Source of the DNA: Dipetalonema caudispina
Taxonomy: Eukaryota; Nematoda; Chromadorea; Rhabditida; Onchocercidae
NCBI GenBank assembly: GCA_013365325.1
Contig: JABVXV010000367.1
Location: 1 to 57,501, forward strand
Reading direction: 5' to 3'
DNA: 57,501 bases
The notes beneath the pieces are model-generated. The model saw only the letters and a program-made list of their open reading frames with translations. It was not told the origin of the DNA and did not search any database. The translations under genes were made by a program, and so were the position numbers. Positions 38,121 through 50,100 of the stretch are shown in pieces. Numbering within the stretch: position 1 is the stretch's first letter; every line of letters begins with the position of its first letter.

Positions 38121-41100
38121 GCGTCAAAGGACAAACCAGAAGAGGAATTTCTTCCATTTAGATAAATTCAAGGGTTTCTCTTGTAGATGACACTTGGAAA
38201 AGAGTATATTGAATCTCATATTCAGTTCAATAAGAGCTGTTTTTTTTTTGATAAAAGTAGAACTACATGCTTTTGAGATGAATTAAACAAAAGTTAATTC
38301 AGTTTCGCAATGGCATAAAATAATAAGAGTGAAATGTATATGTGCTTGTATTCAACCTTCATTATTATCATCAAAGTTGAAGCAAAGCTTGATGAATAGT
38401 AAAGTTGTAGTAGATCTAGATCTTCATCATGTTACCACATACATCACTGGACAAACCGGTGCTTGGAACAGGAATCTTTATTTTTGAAAAATGTTCAAGA
38501 TTTTGCAATGGAAATGATGATAAACATTTTGTAACAAAGCATGAGATGATACTAGAAAAGTTTGACAATCTTTAGACATTTGCAGCAAAATCCACCTCAT
38601 ATGGAGCGAATATTAGAAGCTGTTAAAAACTTTCCCATTTCTTCTGGAGGTCTCCCTTTCCAATAGTCGTCGATCCAATAAATCCCTTATCCAAAATGAT
38701 GGACGTATTCCGAATGTTTATCAACTACAACTATGGCTTAGCTCACAATAGGATTCCGAAAGCTTCCACTTTTTTGAATATTTCGCATTCAAACTCTATT
38801 AAAAGGGTACTCTTCCACACGGTCTCCTGATTATTACTTGCTACCTGTTAAATTATTCCTTGTTTCTCAACATAATTACTACTTACTACAATCACTATCA
38901 TCAGCCACAAAACTTGCTTACATTTCAATTACCACTTGCATTAGTTCTCGTTAAGTTTTGTTAGAGCTGTATCGACGATTGATCGGGATTCCACATCGTT
39001 GAAAATGCTATGTATCGACCGGTGTCAAATGTGTTGGTGGCAACGACGGCTGCGATGCTGCTGCTAGAATGGTGGTGTAGTTCATTGGTTCGTTTGGTTT
39101 TGCTCAGCAATTGCCCAACAAAACCCACAACACTAGGAATCGGGCACATACACATATTTATACTTACACATATATGTCGTGTTTCCCCGATACTCCTGAT
39201 GACTACGAAGTGGCAACATCTATCCCACCGACCCTTCCTTCCTACTGTTAGCCTCCTTCCTTGTTCGGCTAATATCCAATCATTCCTCGCTTCATGTATA
39301 TCTGCAACGACACTTTATCCTTTGTTTTCCTTTCATCCACTGTCAATACACTCTTCCTTTTTGTTTTGCAATCATTTTCAAAACTTAACAGTAATTTTTG
39401 ATTTTCAAAGAGTTCGATGTTAATGACTAACTAAGTGCAGTTTGTCCTACCCTTCTCTTTTGATTGTAGAATATCTGGGATACATAGAGCTAATCAATTT
39501 AGCCATATTTTAGACTCACGCGATTGCGGATGATACAATAGTTCTTATCAAATTATAGTTTCAATCTATGATCCTCATAAAAAATCCTATTGTAACAAAC
39601 ACAATAACCTGCTCGTTGTGTTTGTTTCCTTCTATAAAAACACATTCATTTAGGAAGTAAGGATAAATATAGTTGGACATCCAAAAATCTATTAAAAAAT
39701 AAACAATAAACAAGAAACTTCAAAAAAAAAAACGATGAATAGTATAAAAATGACAATCTTTTTCTGCCGAATGGAAATAGTGGCCAGGAAAGTTTGACAT
39801 ATATTGATGGGTGGTTCATCCGAAATGATGAAATTCTTGATATTAGTTTGTTCTACTTTTAAATTGCTCTTTGCTATATATGGATAAAGTTATAATTGCA
39901 TTCTAATTTGTTATTGTATGAATAACGTCGGATTTATGACGCTTTTTTATTCTATTTTTTTTTTTTTTGACGTACTTGAGTTGTTTGTGGAAATATATGT
40001 AGTTCATTTTTCACTATTTTTTCTTTTTTTCCTTTAATTATCAATTTCTGAAATATATTAATTGCTGAGGCATAAGAAGTATTTAACTCATTTTTAACTT
40101 CAATTGATAAATTAAAATGAAACTGATCTTTCAAATGTAAAATTTTAACATACTTGCGCATAGTATTGCTCATTTTTAGCATTGAAAAGCTATTAAAGCC
40201 TCTGATAATATATGATATCACAAATGGAAAAGTTAAAGATAAGATAAAAAAGTGGCATTTATCATTTGAGAACGAACTTATTCCTCTTCCTTTCAAAACT
40301 TCACCTCTTATCATAAAGAATTGTTATGATAAAAAATGACTGTAATCAGTTGATCATTCCTTCTAATTAGTACTCATTAGTGAACTTATATAGTATGAAT
40401 TATTGTCAGATGGGAAAAATAATTTCTTTGGAATGATCCACGCTTTTTTTAGAGTAATACAACAACTCATCGTTTAAACATTGCTACATTCCAGAAGCGA
40501 TCCTATTGATAAGTTAGAGAGTATAGAGGACAGTGAAGAAAGGGAAAGAATAGAATGAATATTCCTGGATAAAATAAAAGCAAGCATTCGATCCTGTGCC
40601 GTATTGATACGTCGTAGTATCTCTCCCACTTTTCCTTTTATTAGCTATATTTAGGATGATAATAGCTTACGTCCTGTCACGTATTACGTGTCAAATATTA
40701 CTTAAAGGTTTTTATTGACATATAAATTAAGTATTCAGTGGAATAATAGAAATTTTATCATTCTAGAAAATGACGTGTACATTGCTTATATAAGTCATTT
40801 TGCGTGTGTCGTTGACGTTCTCCATTAAAAGCAGTAAACAGTATATGAAGAAGATGTGCAGGATTTTGTTGTTTAATATGATAGATAGCATCTACTTGTT
40901 GTTGTGGATTAGTTTAATTTGATTATAGATGAAATATTATGATTTGGAAAATTAATGGTGTAAAATTGAATTTGGAATAAGGTGAAGTAGTGAATAGTGA
41001 GAGGTTAACATTTGATGTTCCTTCTATTTTTCATCTTCTTTTTCCAAAATTTTGATTCGATGCATCCCTTCGTTGCTTTCAATAATCTATAAATTGCTAT

Positions 41101-41265
41101 ACACATAATACTGTGTATTGAATTACTGGAATAGGTATTGTTACAAACTCGTTTAGATGTTCGTTTAGATTTTTGAGAGTGTTTGGATCGTATATTAGTG
41201 AAAAAGAGTTTGATAATACAGGGAGGGATCTGTGTAATCGAATTCCAGTAAACTGTTAATATTGC

Positions 41266-41270
41266 TGATG

Positions 41271-41368
<98 letters not shown>

Positions 41369-41369
41369 G
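41266..41369. repeat. (TGA/GAT)n microsatellite
   Basis: About 34 GAT units form a nearly pure array, with two variant units near the right end. The long Ser-rich minus-strand frame that spans it is produced by the repeat and is not a gene. Confidence 0.97.
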
Positions 41370-43269
41370 TAGTGGTGATTGTGGTGGTGGTATTCATCAG
41401 TAGCATCATCAATTGCACAATTTTGAGCGTCGATAATTAACAGTGCTACGACATAAAGCTTGTGAACTTCGAAGTACTTTGCTCTATCGTCAATATCGTT
41501 ATCATAACTGCTGTTGCTATTACTACTACTACTACTACCACTGTTCGTAATATAATGTAATGATAAGATATTTCTTATTACTCTATCAAAATTATTGTAT
41601 TTAATCTACTTATCTGTCCATCTATCCATGGCCTATTGATATATCCGTGGTACATCATTCCAGCGATCTACTAATACACCAATATGTGATCCAGCAACTG
41701 TTTAGCTATTCATTTACCTGTTTTAATATCAGTCGACTTGTGATTTTTATCAGATCCATTGGAAGTATGCGAATCTCTGCGAGTGCTATTCTAATTTCAC
41801 TGCTTTTCGCAAGAAATTTCACAGCCCTTAGTTACTATCCCTTTTATACTATGATCAACTCGGTGTTTATTGCTATGTTTTTACTTGACAAGGTTTGTAT
41901 TTTCAAAGTGATTTGATCGGATATCGGCCTGTTGATATTCCCATTTTCTTTCCTACCGCTCAACCAGTGACAGCAACTATAGACAAATTTTAATGCCGGT
42001 AATATTGCATACTGCTTTCACCGCTGTCGCTCTCGTCACAACGTGTCGAAGTGTCACACCACTGCACAACACACATTCACAGATACACTAACACATACAT
42101 ACACATACGCACAATGTTTTAAGCCTTGATCGCTTTCACCACATGCAGCGTTAGTTATCTAACGTTTTAATTTGTTATACTACATCTATATGTATATATA
42201 TATATATATATACATAGCTGATAGAAATGCGTTACGTAAAGTCGTTTTCACTACACTTTCTTATCAGACGGTTATCATTTAATCAACTTATTATCTACTA
42301 CTCTGTGGGATCTTTGTTTACGAGTATCCGTGAAAGGTCTGTTTCCGAGAGGAGTTATCAATCAAAACAGAGGAAGTGGATAGTAGTTGTATGAAATAGC
42401 ATGCAAATCATAGTAAGAAGTACATTTTTAATCCTGTCAGCATTACGATTAAAATAGTTGTTGGTGAAAGTTATTAGCTGCCGTTGGCACTTTCATACGT
42501 ACTTGTTTATCATTGAAGGAAGTGAATATATGGGTGTGGATGCTAGTTTCCTCATCAGTACAAGAATTTTGTGTTTATGGATCTTTTAATTACAAGTATG
42601 CGATACACTTTTACAATTGTACCCGTTGTAGAAACTGTTGATTTTTAAATTTACAAAAATCATTTTCAATCAGGAATATGTAATTCCGAAATCTGAAAAA
42701 AAAGCGGGAGTGCCGGTATCTTTTTCGGTTTGTATTAAGTGTTATACGTTTGTTCATCTGACTTATTTCTACTGAGCAAGTTACGTACTTTTCATCTTGT
42801 GCATTCTTTTCTTAATAGCCGTCTACATACATCCAAATTGGAACATTCCGATTTCACGCTATTCTTGGATTTTTGCTGTAGTTCCGTTTTTACTTTTCAA
42901 AAATTTTTCACTTCTCACTAGTTCGCAATTTGGTGATAAAGATATGTATTTCAAAAATTTCACTTTCTTCCCAATTTATCCTGTCTCATAAATTTGATGT
43001 TTTCAAATGGCTGTCTTTTTTTAAGTTGTCATGATGAAGAATGAGTACGAATTGGCTGAATGCTTTATCTCTTTTGTATGCAACCAGTCTTTGCATTGCT
43101 CGGGAGCTGTTACGGTACACTCCTGGATGCACAAAATTTGCATCCCTGATTTTATCGATTTTCTAGCTCACTGGATGCTTCTCTTCCCCGCATAGTTGGC
43201 TATAGATCGTACAATTCTGCGATTACTCCTTGCATTCTGATGTTGCAACTTTTTCCTTTCACCTTTTCA

Positions 43270-43418
43270 GTTGTGGTCATGTAGCTGATACTGTAGTAAC
43301 GAACACAGACAGAGATGAAGCAGATGTTAGTGGAATCAGGGTTGCAGTAGGAACTTTGTCTGCAGGTTTACTTTCGCTTCAAGTTTTGGAAGCAAACTTG
43401 CATCAGTCACCTATTTAG
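43270..43418 (+). CDS. Possible terminal exon, unrecognised
   Basis: After a good acceptor (CACCTTTTCAG, ending 43270) one frame runs to a stop at 43416-43418. It reads CGHVADTVVTNTDRDEADVS and then GIRVAVGTLSAGLLSLQVLE. The composition is more protein-like than its surroundings, and the other strand is full of stops. No upstream exon could be joined, and no family is recognised. It could be the last exon of an unidentified gene in the 36.8-44.2 kb stretch. Confidence 0.25.
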
Positions 43419-44190
43419 TTGGAATTTACATAGGTCTCATGAGTAACTGATTGATTCCCGGCAATTGAATGTATCTCGATAAACCTCGAGTTCAATCCGT
43501 TAACTAAACCTAAATCTGAGGATCTTTCAATCAGAAATTTGGTTCTTAAACTATTAAGTCTGGGTACAATCCTTATATTCTTAAAGCTTTTTTTAATCTT
43601 CCATTAGCTACGAAATAGAAAGTCGATAGGCTTTCGTGTATTTTCTGTTGCAAATGTTTTCATCAACTAGCGATTCTTGCTTCGATTTTTTTTGGGGGGG
43701 TGGAGGGAGAGGGAATTTGGAACGTTAATCGGATTTCTAAATTTCAGTTCGTCCTGTACCTCATCAAAATATAAATTTCGATAACAGATTAAACAAAGTC
43801 CATGTTTTTAAGAAGGTAATTTATGTTTTCCCAAGAGTTCGAACTTGATTTCCGAATTAGAAATCAGTTTTGATTTTTTAAAACTCTCCTAGCTCAGATT
43901 ATGTTTTAATTTTTACAACTGTCTTAGCTCGGAGTACGATTAATTCAATAAGCATTTTTGAATTTATGACTTTCTTATTGATGTGAATAAAGGATTTTGT
44001 TTTCTTTTGATTCCCCATTGAAACTTCATACCAGTGATGAAAGAAAGAGAGGAAGGTGAAGCAACTTAAACTTATTTTGAAGCTCCAAGTTTTTCAATTT
44101 CAATTACTCTTGTATACTTTTTTTTAATGTTTGTATTGTTTTAATAATTGGAATTACAGTCTTCGCCTCAGGAAATGTTCTACTGTTATT

Positions 44191-44193
44191 TAG
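44191..44193 (+). promoter_or_regulatory. Candidate trans-splice acceptor before the multi-HTH gene
   Basis: TTATTTAG ends four bases before the ATG at 44198. Nematode genes often receive a spliced leader at such a site, which here would give an extremely short 5' UTR. Confidence 0.45.
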
Positions 44194-44197
44194 GGCA

Positions 44198-47100
44198 ATG
44201 AAGCGATTAAACGAAGAGCCAGAAACTAGAGAAATCCCAAAAAGACGTCGTAGAACTCCAGGTTTTACGCCTTTTAAACAAGTCGAGATTCCTGCAAGTT
44301 GGAAACTCGAATCACGAAGTTAATTTCTGCATTATTTTGTAGTTCATTGCTAATTATTTCTCGTATATCTTGGTTGAAATTTGTTTCAAAAATTATGAAA
44401 ATATCTGCAAAGTACTCTGTTTTCTCTCTCCAATTTCCCTCTCCTCCTCTGCTCTTTTCAATCTTCCTTTAATGTTGAATTAGTTAATAGGGAAAACTTA
44501 TTTTAAGAACTACGGGAAGCAGTACGTACGTCAGTTGCGCACTGCCATTACGATGATCCATTCAAACGCGAAAGACTTGGAAATGCTGTTTTTGAAGCGC
44601 TAAGTGGACAGAAAACGATGAAAGCTGCTGCTACTATACATGAGGCTAATTATTATATTATTTCAATATAAGTAAAATCTTGAAGCTTTGAGAAGACGTG
44701 GTATTATAATTGATAATTATACCGGATTTGAAGTTGAACGTTAGGATTTGATTCCTAAAGTTCGTTATCCTACCTCTTTATTTTTTCCCTTTGAATAGAA
44801 TTTTTCAGTTACTTCTGAGTAATATAGTCTATTTCTGTACGAGCTGTAACAATAAAAGGTAATTCATATTATCTTTTTGTACAAGTTTTGTGCAATAATA
44901 CTATTCAAAAAGTTTAACTAATTGTGAAAGGCATGAAATTTGTAAGAAGACTGCACTTATTTTGCTTGCCGAACATTATATGACGGAAGAACATTTAAGA
45001 GCATGTAAAGTAATCAGAAACTTTTCGTCAAATTAATTTCAAAACTTTACAGGTGCCATTTACTACTTTGCAAACTTATTTCCATCGTTCACGAGCTCGA
45101 ATGGCAAAAATAATGAGTGACAATGACAATATACTGCCGGAACAAATTCAGATCCCTGTATCTGTAAATTTTGCTTTTTCCCAGTTTAAACAGAAATTCA
45201 CATTTTATTTTAAATCTCAAGACTATAAAATCTTGTTATACTGAATCTTTGGGTTTCATGCAAAGTTCCTAGCCTTAAGTTTTTTGGAAGTTTTACACTT
45301 TGGAAGATAAACACTAAAATCTGCGGGTGTTCAACCACTTTTACCACGGATTGATTTTTACGGAGGATGCAAACTTTTAACCAGGAACACTTATGACTTA
45401 AATCTGGATAAATCTGACTAAGTTGTGTAAAATTTAGGTAATATCACTTCATAACTCTGTCATAGCAATTACAAACTCATTTAACTTTCGATATTTTTGA
45501 ACCCAATTTTAGCTTACCCTTTCTTCGTCCAGTATGGGTAACGCGCTCGCAGAAGGAAAAATGTCTCCGGTAGAATCAAAAAAATCAAAGCGATTGGATT
45601 CGTTGTTGGATGTTCTTGCGGGTAAAGTGGTGGAAAGTGATGCCTGGGTTAACGGTAGTTCAAAACTTGTTGAATCCTCATTAATTGAGAAATCGCCAAA
45701 ATATATGTGGCATAAAAATTTTCATACAGATGAATCTGTCGGTGCAAGTTAAGTACTGAAAATGTCTTCGGTTTATCATAGATTTTAATTAATCAAACGG
45801 CTTTAAATAACGACAGCTGATTCCATTGCCTTGTCATGGCATATTACTTTAAATGTGAAGATTGCTTCGGAGCTGTAAATTTGCAGGAAGTTTGCCACCC
45901 TCAGATTTTGTACCTCGAAAACTCGGTTCTAGTAAAAGAAAGCCGAAGGAAGTTCATCGAATAACGCCAGCATTGATAACGAAAAATGAAAGTCTAGAAG
46001 ATTATGAGTCATCAGACTGGCTCAATGACCAATCACAAGTACTTTTTCAAAACTTTCAGCACTTTTGTTTCATTTATGACTTTAGTGAAGCATCCAGTTT
46101 CATATCCAAATAATTCCTTCTGGTCCCAAGAACATTGTTCTATAAACCTTTGGTTCTTAATTTTTCCCTTTTTCCTATATTTTTTTAAGGTTATGTTCCA
46201 TATAATGCAGAATGGTCCTGCTAAAAGTATTACTGCCAGATCGAACGAAGTAACAACGAAGTATAGTAAGGAAGAAGTGATGACAATAATCAGATCTGTG
46301 ATATCGGATTCTTCTCTGGATGAGAATACGAAAAAATCAGTAGGAAGAATAATCAGTGGAATACTCGATAGATCGCTGACTATTGATGTTAGTTACCAAG
46401 TTGTACTGTTTTTTAGTTTCTTTATTTTCAATAATAAAATTTCGCATGCTCGAAAAATGAATTTTGTTATAGGTCATTTCTCTGATGTCACTTGTTTGCA
46501 GGATATGTGTACTCATTTAAGATTGGGTTCTGATTTCGCAGAGCCTAATGTTTATCGAGTTGAGCAATTTTTGGAGTTCCCGGATAGAGTGCTACATAAA
46601 AGTGCGTTTTTAATTACGTATCGTTTCTTTAAGCTGATTGATTTTTCAGTACCATTTGTGTCGTCAACCTTCTGCACATCTTACGAAGTTCAGGTTCTTC
46701 ATACCTAAGGTTTCTTATGCTAAATTTCTGTGACTACTCATGAGCGATTTCAGATGGAATTGATTACGAAAAGGCTACTGAAAAAAAGAATCATGTTCTA
46801 TGTTTATCGTCTGAGTCTCAGAACTACGAGTGTTTAAATAAGATAGAAAAGTGTGTGAATGACGTTTGTCGTTTTTCGCATTATCCAGCATTGCAGAAGG
46901 AAGCGTTGCACAAAGCCGTTGCAATGTCAGTCTTTTTTATTAGTAATAAAGAAGCAGCGTTTTGGAAACGTTCAACGAATTAATATTGAATTAAAATATA
47001 ACCCAAATTTTCAAAATGCACTAAAAAATCCACAAGTTTGTATGAAATGAATATAGGGTAATCCGTGGCGAATATAGTGTTAGTGGAGCAGCAAGTATTA

Positions 47101-50100
47101 TGGAATTACCCACTTCAGCTGTGCATCCTTATGTGCATCGTGCACGAGCTGCACTGGAGACCTTTTTGCCGCAACAAACCGGTTAGTTCAGTTCAGTAAT
47201 AAGTTATTAGAATTGAGGCAAAGTTTATAATGTAGTGTCTGAGTTTAAAATCAATGTCATGCTTCTTGTAATAAACCAAATGTGACTGTGAAGTTTCCTC
47301 TACTGAATAATACTTGAGGCTTTTTTAAAAAATATGTCTACTCGATTCTCATTCCATGCCACTTTCTTTAAAAACAATGGGAAGTTCTTTTAGCTTCAGT
47401 TAAAGTGGGCGGAATTTTTTCTATTCTAGTATTAATAATTCGAACATCTGATTTAGAGAAAATTTCCGGTTATTTTATATCTTGAAATTAATTATTTTCG
47501 TAGGTTAAGTTGTATTTATAATTTTTGATCACTTCTCTTCAAAATCATTTCAGCATAAAATTTTAAGCATTTTTTCTTTTTTTTTTTTTGTTCTGATGTA
47601 TACTGCTGGATTTAGAAGCAATGGGGCGAAAAACAGCAACCGATAAATGTATTCTAAACAGTAGTTCTGTCTCGAAGGAAGTTGAGATAGTGATCTCAGA
47701 TCTTATGAAGATTTCATCGTATGATCTGGTTGGACAACAAAAATTGCACGATGCACTTTTCGAAGTTTGATTTAATTTCTGGCATTTCTGCATGATATCA
47801 TCCATTTTAAAGGACGGTGTAGTGGTTGGAAAGATAATTATGCTTGATGGAATACTTCGATCACCGCAACCCCTGCATGCCTTCCTTAACAATGTTGATA
47901 CTTAGCTATTAAGAATAATTATCTTTCCTAATTTATGCAGGCAGAGTTTATTGTGTTTGTAATATTAGATTGCTATCTCCTGTTATCAAAGCCACCGTAA
48001 ATTAATATTTACAATGGTGAGCTGTTAGATTTAAATTCGTAGTATTTTCGGGTTGTTTTAATGCGCTGATTTGTTTAAGTGTTTTAATTGCAGAATTTAT
48101 TCAGTGGGACATTAATCTTTTATCTTTAAAGGTTTTGACGAAAGATGTTCCAGTCACAGAAATTTCCAGTAAATATGGGATAGCAGTTGATACATTTCAA
48201 CCATATGTTACGAAAGCTCGCGTGCTGCTTGGACAGTCACCCTATCCAACATCGTCCAGTATCAGGGTTACTTTACTTGGTAGTATAAGAAAAAGAAACT
48301 TCATTTCATGAAATCTTGAGTCATATAGAAGTTTTGAAGAGATTGACATGCCATAGATAATTATAGCTTTCAAATTAACATTCAGTACCTTTCCTTTTCA
48401 TAAGGTTTGTTGAACCAAGACTTATTTCAGGATGCATCAACGAAGCTGGACGCAAAATTACCAAATGGTAATGGGAAACATGCAGATAAAGAAAATAATT
48501 TCAACAAAATGCTCATAAACACCGAACCTTCACTGAGACGCATTTCTACCGGTGATACAATCTTTACAAGTGAGGCTTATAGTGGCTTCGAGACCCAAGA
48601 GTTTTCGAACAAGTATTGTGGAGGATTTTCTGGGATCTTTAATAGTTATTTCAAAATTTAAACAAAAGAAAAGGTTAAATATCCCATAAAATCCATGGAG
48701 ACTGCAGTAGGCCTTATTAATGAATGTGGTTTACGCCTCTGTTATGATTCTACGTACGGATTACTGTGTAATAGTAATTGTTATCAGAAATACACTTTTT
48801 CTAAATAAATGATAAATTATTATACTTCAGTATTTATGAATCATTGTAAGATTTTAGCTGCCGCTAATATTCATCCAAATATAGCAAAAGGTTTTTCAAA
48901 GCACGAAAGACGATATGATGCCGGAAACCTGTTGACGAAGGCAGGTGAATCAACCAATGACAGCCTTCATACTGAAGACTTGCTGAGTAGCACAATTAGT
49001 GGTCCTAATAGTGACGACTTTGGTGACGGTAGGATCTTTTTTTTTTTGGTTGTGCGAAATACATATTGTTTTGGGATCTTTTTCTACAAATAGAGCTTAG
49101 GAAAGTAAGGGTTAAGTTTAAGATCAGAAAAATAAAGGTGAATATAATCCCATATGTAGCATCATAACTGGATCAATGCTGTAAACATATAAACTGTCGG
49201 ATTTTCAGCTAGCCATATTCAGCCAAATATAGCCAAAATCCAATCTAGACGTGGGAGGCGAATTGAAAATATAAATGCTACAAGTCCTGCAGAAATAGAA
49301 CCATCAACAAAGAATATTGTTGTTTTGCATGATGAAAGTGGAAGTGACAATAGTGATGACGAATTTGATGGCTGTTAGTTCTTACAGAGTCTAAAACTTG
49401 ACGTTTATGTTTCCTGATCACGTCCTTTATAAATTTCAGTACTGATGTACATGTTTGAAAATTTTTCAGTGCCGCATTCGATTCGAGGTGTAGCGAAACT
49501 TCTTTCCGATACGAAGCTAGACAAATTAAGTGCGAAGGAATATACCGGAACGCCGGAAAATTTGGCTATCAAAATAGACAAGGTATTTTTAATTCTTGCA
49601 TTTTTTTAAATTTTAAGGGCAAAAGTTTTCATTAGTAATGAAATCTTACAAGCTTGTGAATCATTTCTAAATTTGAAAGTGAAAAACTTTCTTAGGTCTT
49701 GCGCCTGTATCGTTTTCGTGGTGATCGCAAAAAAATGCGCGACGGAATTCTCGAAGTTTTATATAAATCGAAAACTCTTAGTGAAGCTTGTAAAGGAAAT
49801 AGTTTGGCTCCTACAACGTTGAGTACATATGTTCGTCTGGTAAAAGTGCTCATCAACACAGGGAAAACTGTGAGCTTTCTGTTTCTTTTCTTTGAAGACA
49901 CTAGTGGAGGTTATATTTCTTGAGACTTTTCTGATTTTGGATCTATTGCTCTTTGAATGTGGCTGTGGATTTGTGCGCTGTTTTTACCATGTGTGTCTTT
50001 TTATATCTTCGCAAGATATAAATTGGTTTATTTTTGAGAATTTTTTCTTTTTCTGAAATTTTCCGTACTTCCGAGGATATATTTTGCAACAGCGCTTCAA

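Larger units (their letters stand above)
36775..44197. other. Long gene-poor stretch
   Basis: About 7.4 kb contains no complete gene that I can support. It lies between the divergently transcribed phosphatase and multi-HTH genes, so it probably carries both upstream regions. Two coding-like patches (37887-38120 minus, 43270-43418 plus) and a long TGA microsatellite are listed separately. TA-rich simple sequence lies near 42185-42211. Confidence 0.5.

Noticed and set aside
39010..39423. 137-codon + frame and an overlapping minus frame
   Set aside because: No ordered motif, low-complexity composition and no partner exons. It probably lies in the upstream region of the phosphatase gene.
39952..40314. 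120-codon minus-strand frame
   Set aside because: It has an ATG but ends in a lysine homopolymer from an A run, has very AT-biased codons and no recognisable domain. A chance frame is more likely.
41005..41418. Poly-serine frame
   Set aside because: It is a product of the GAT microsatellite.
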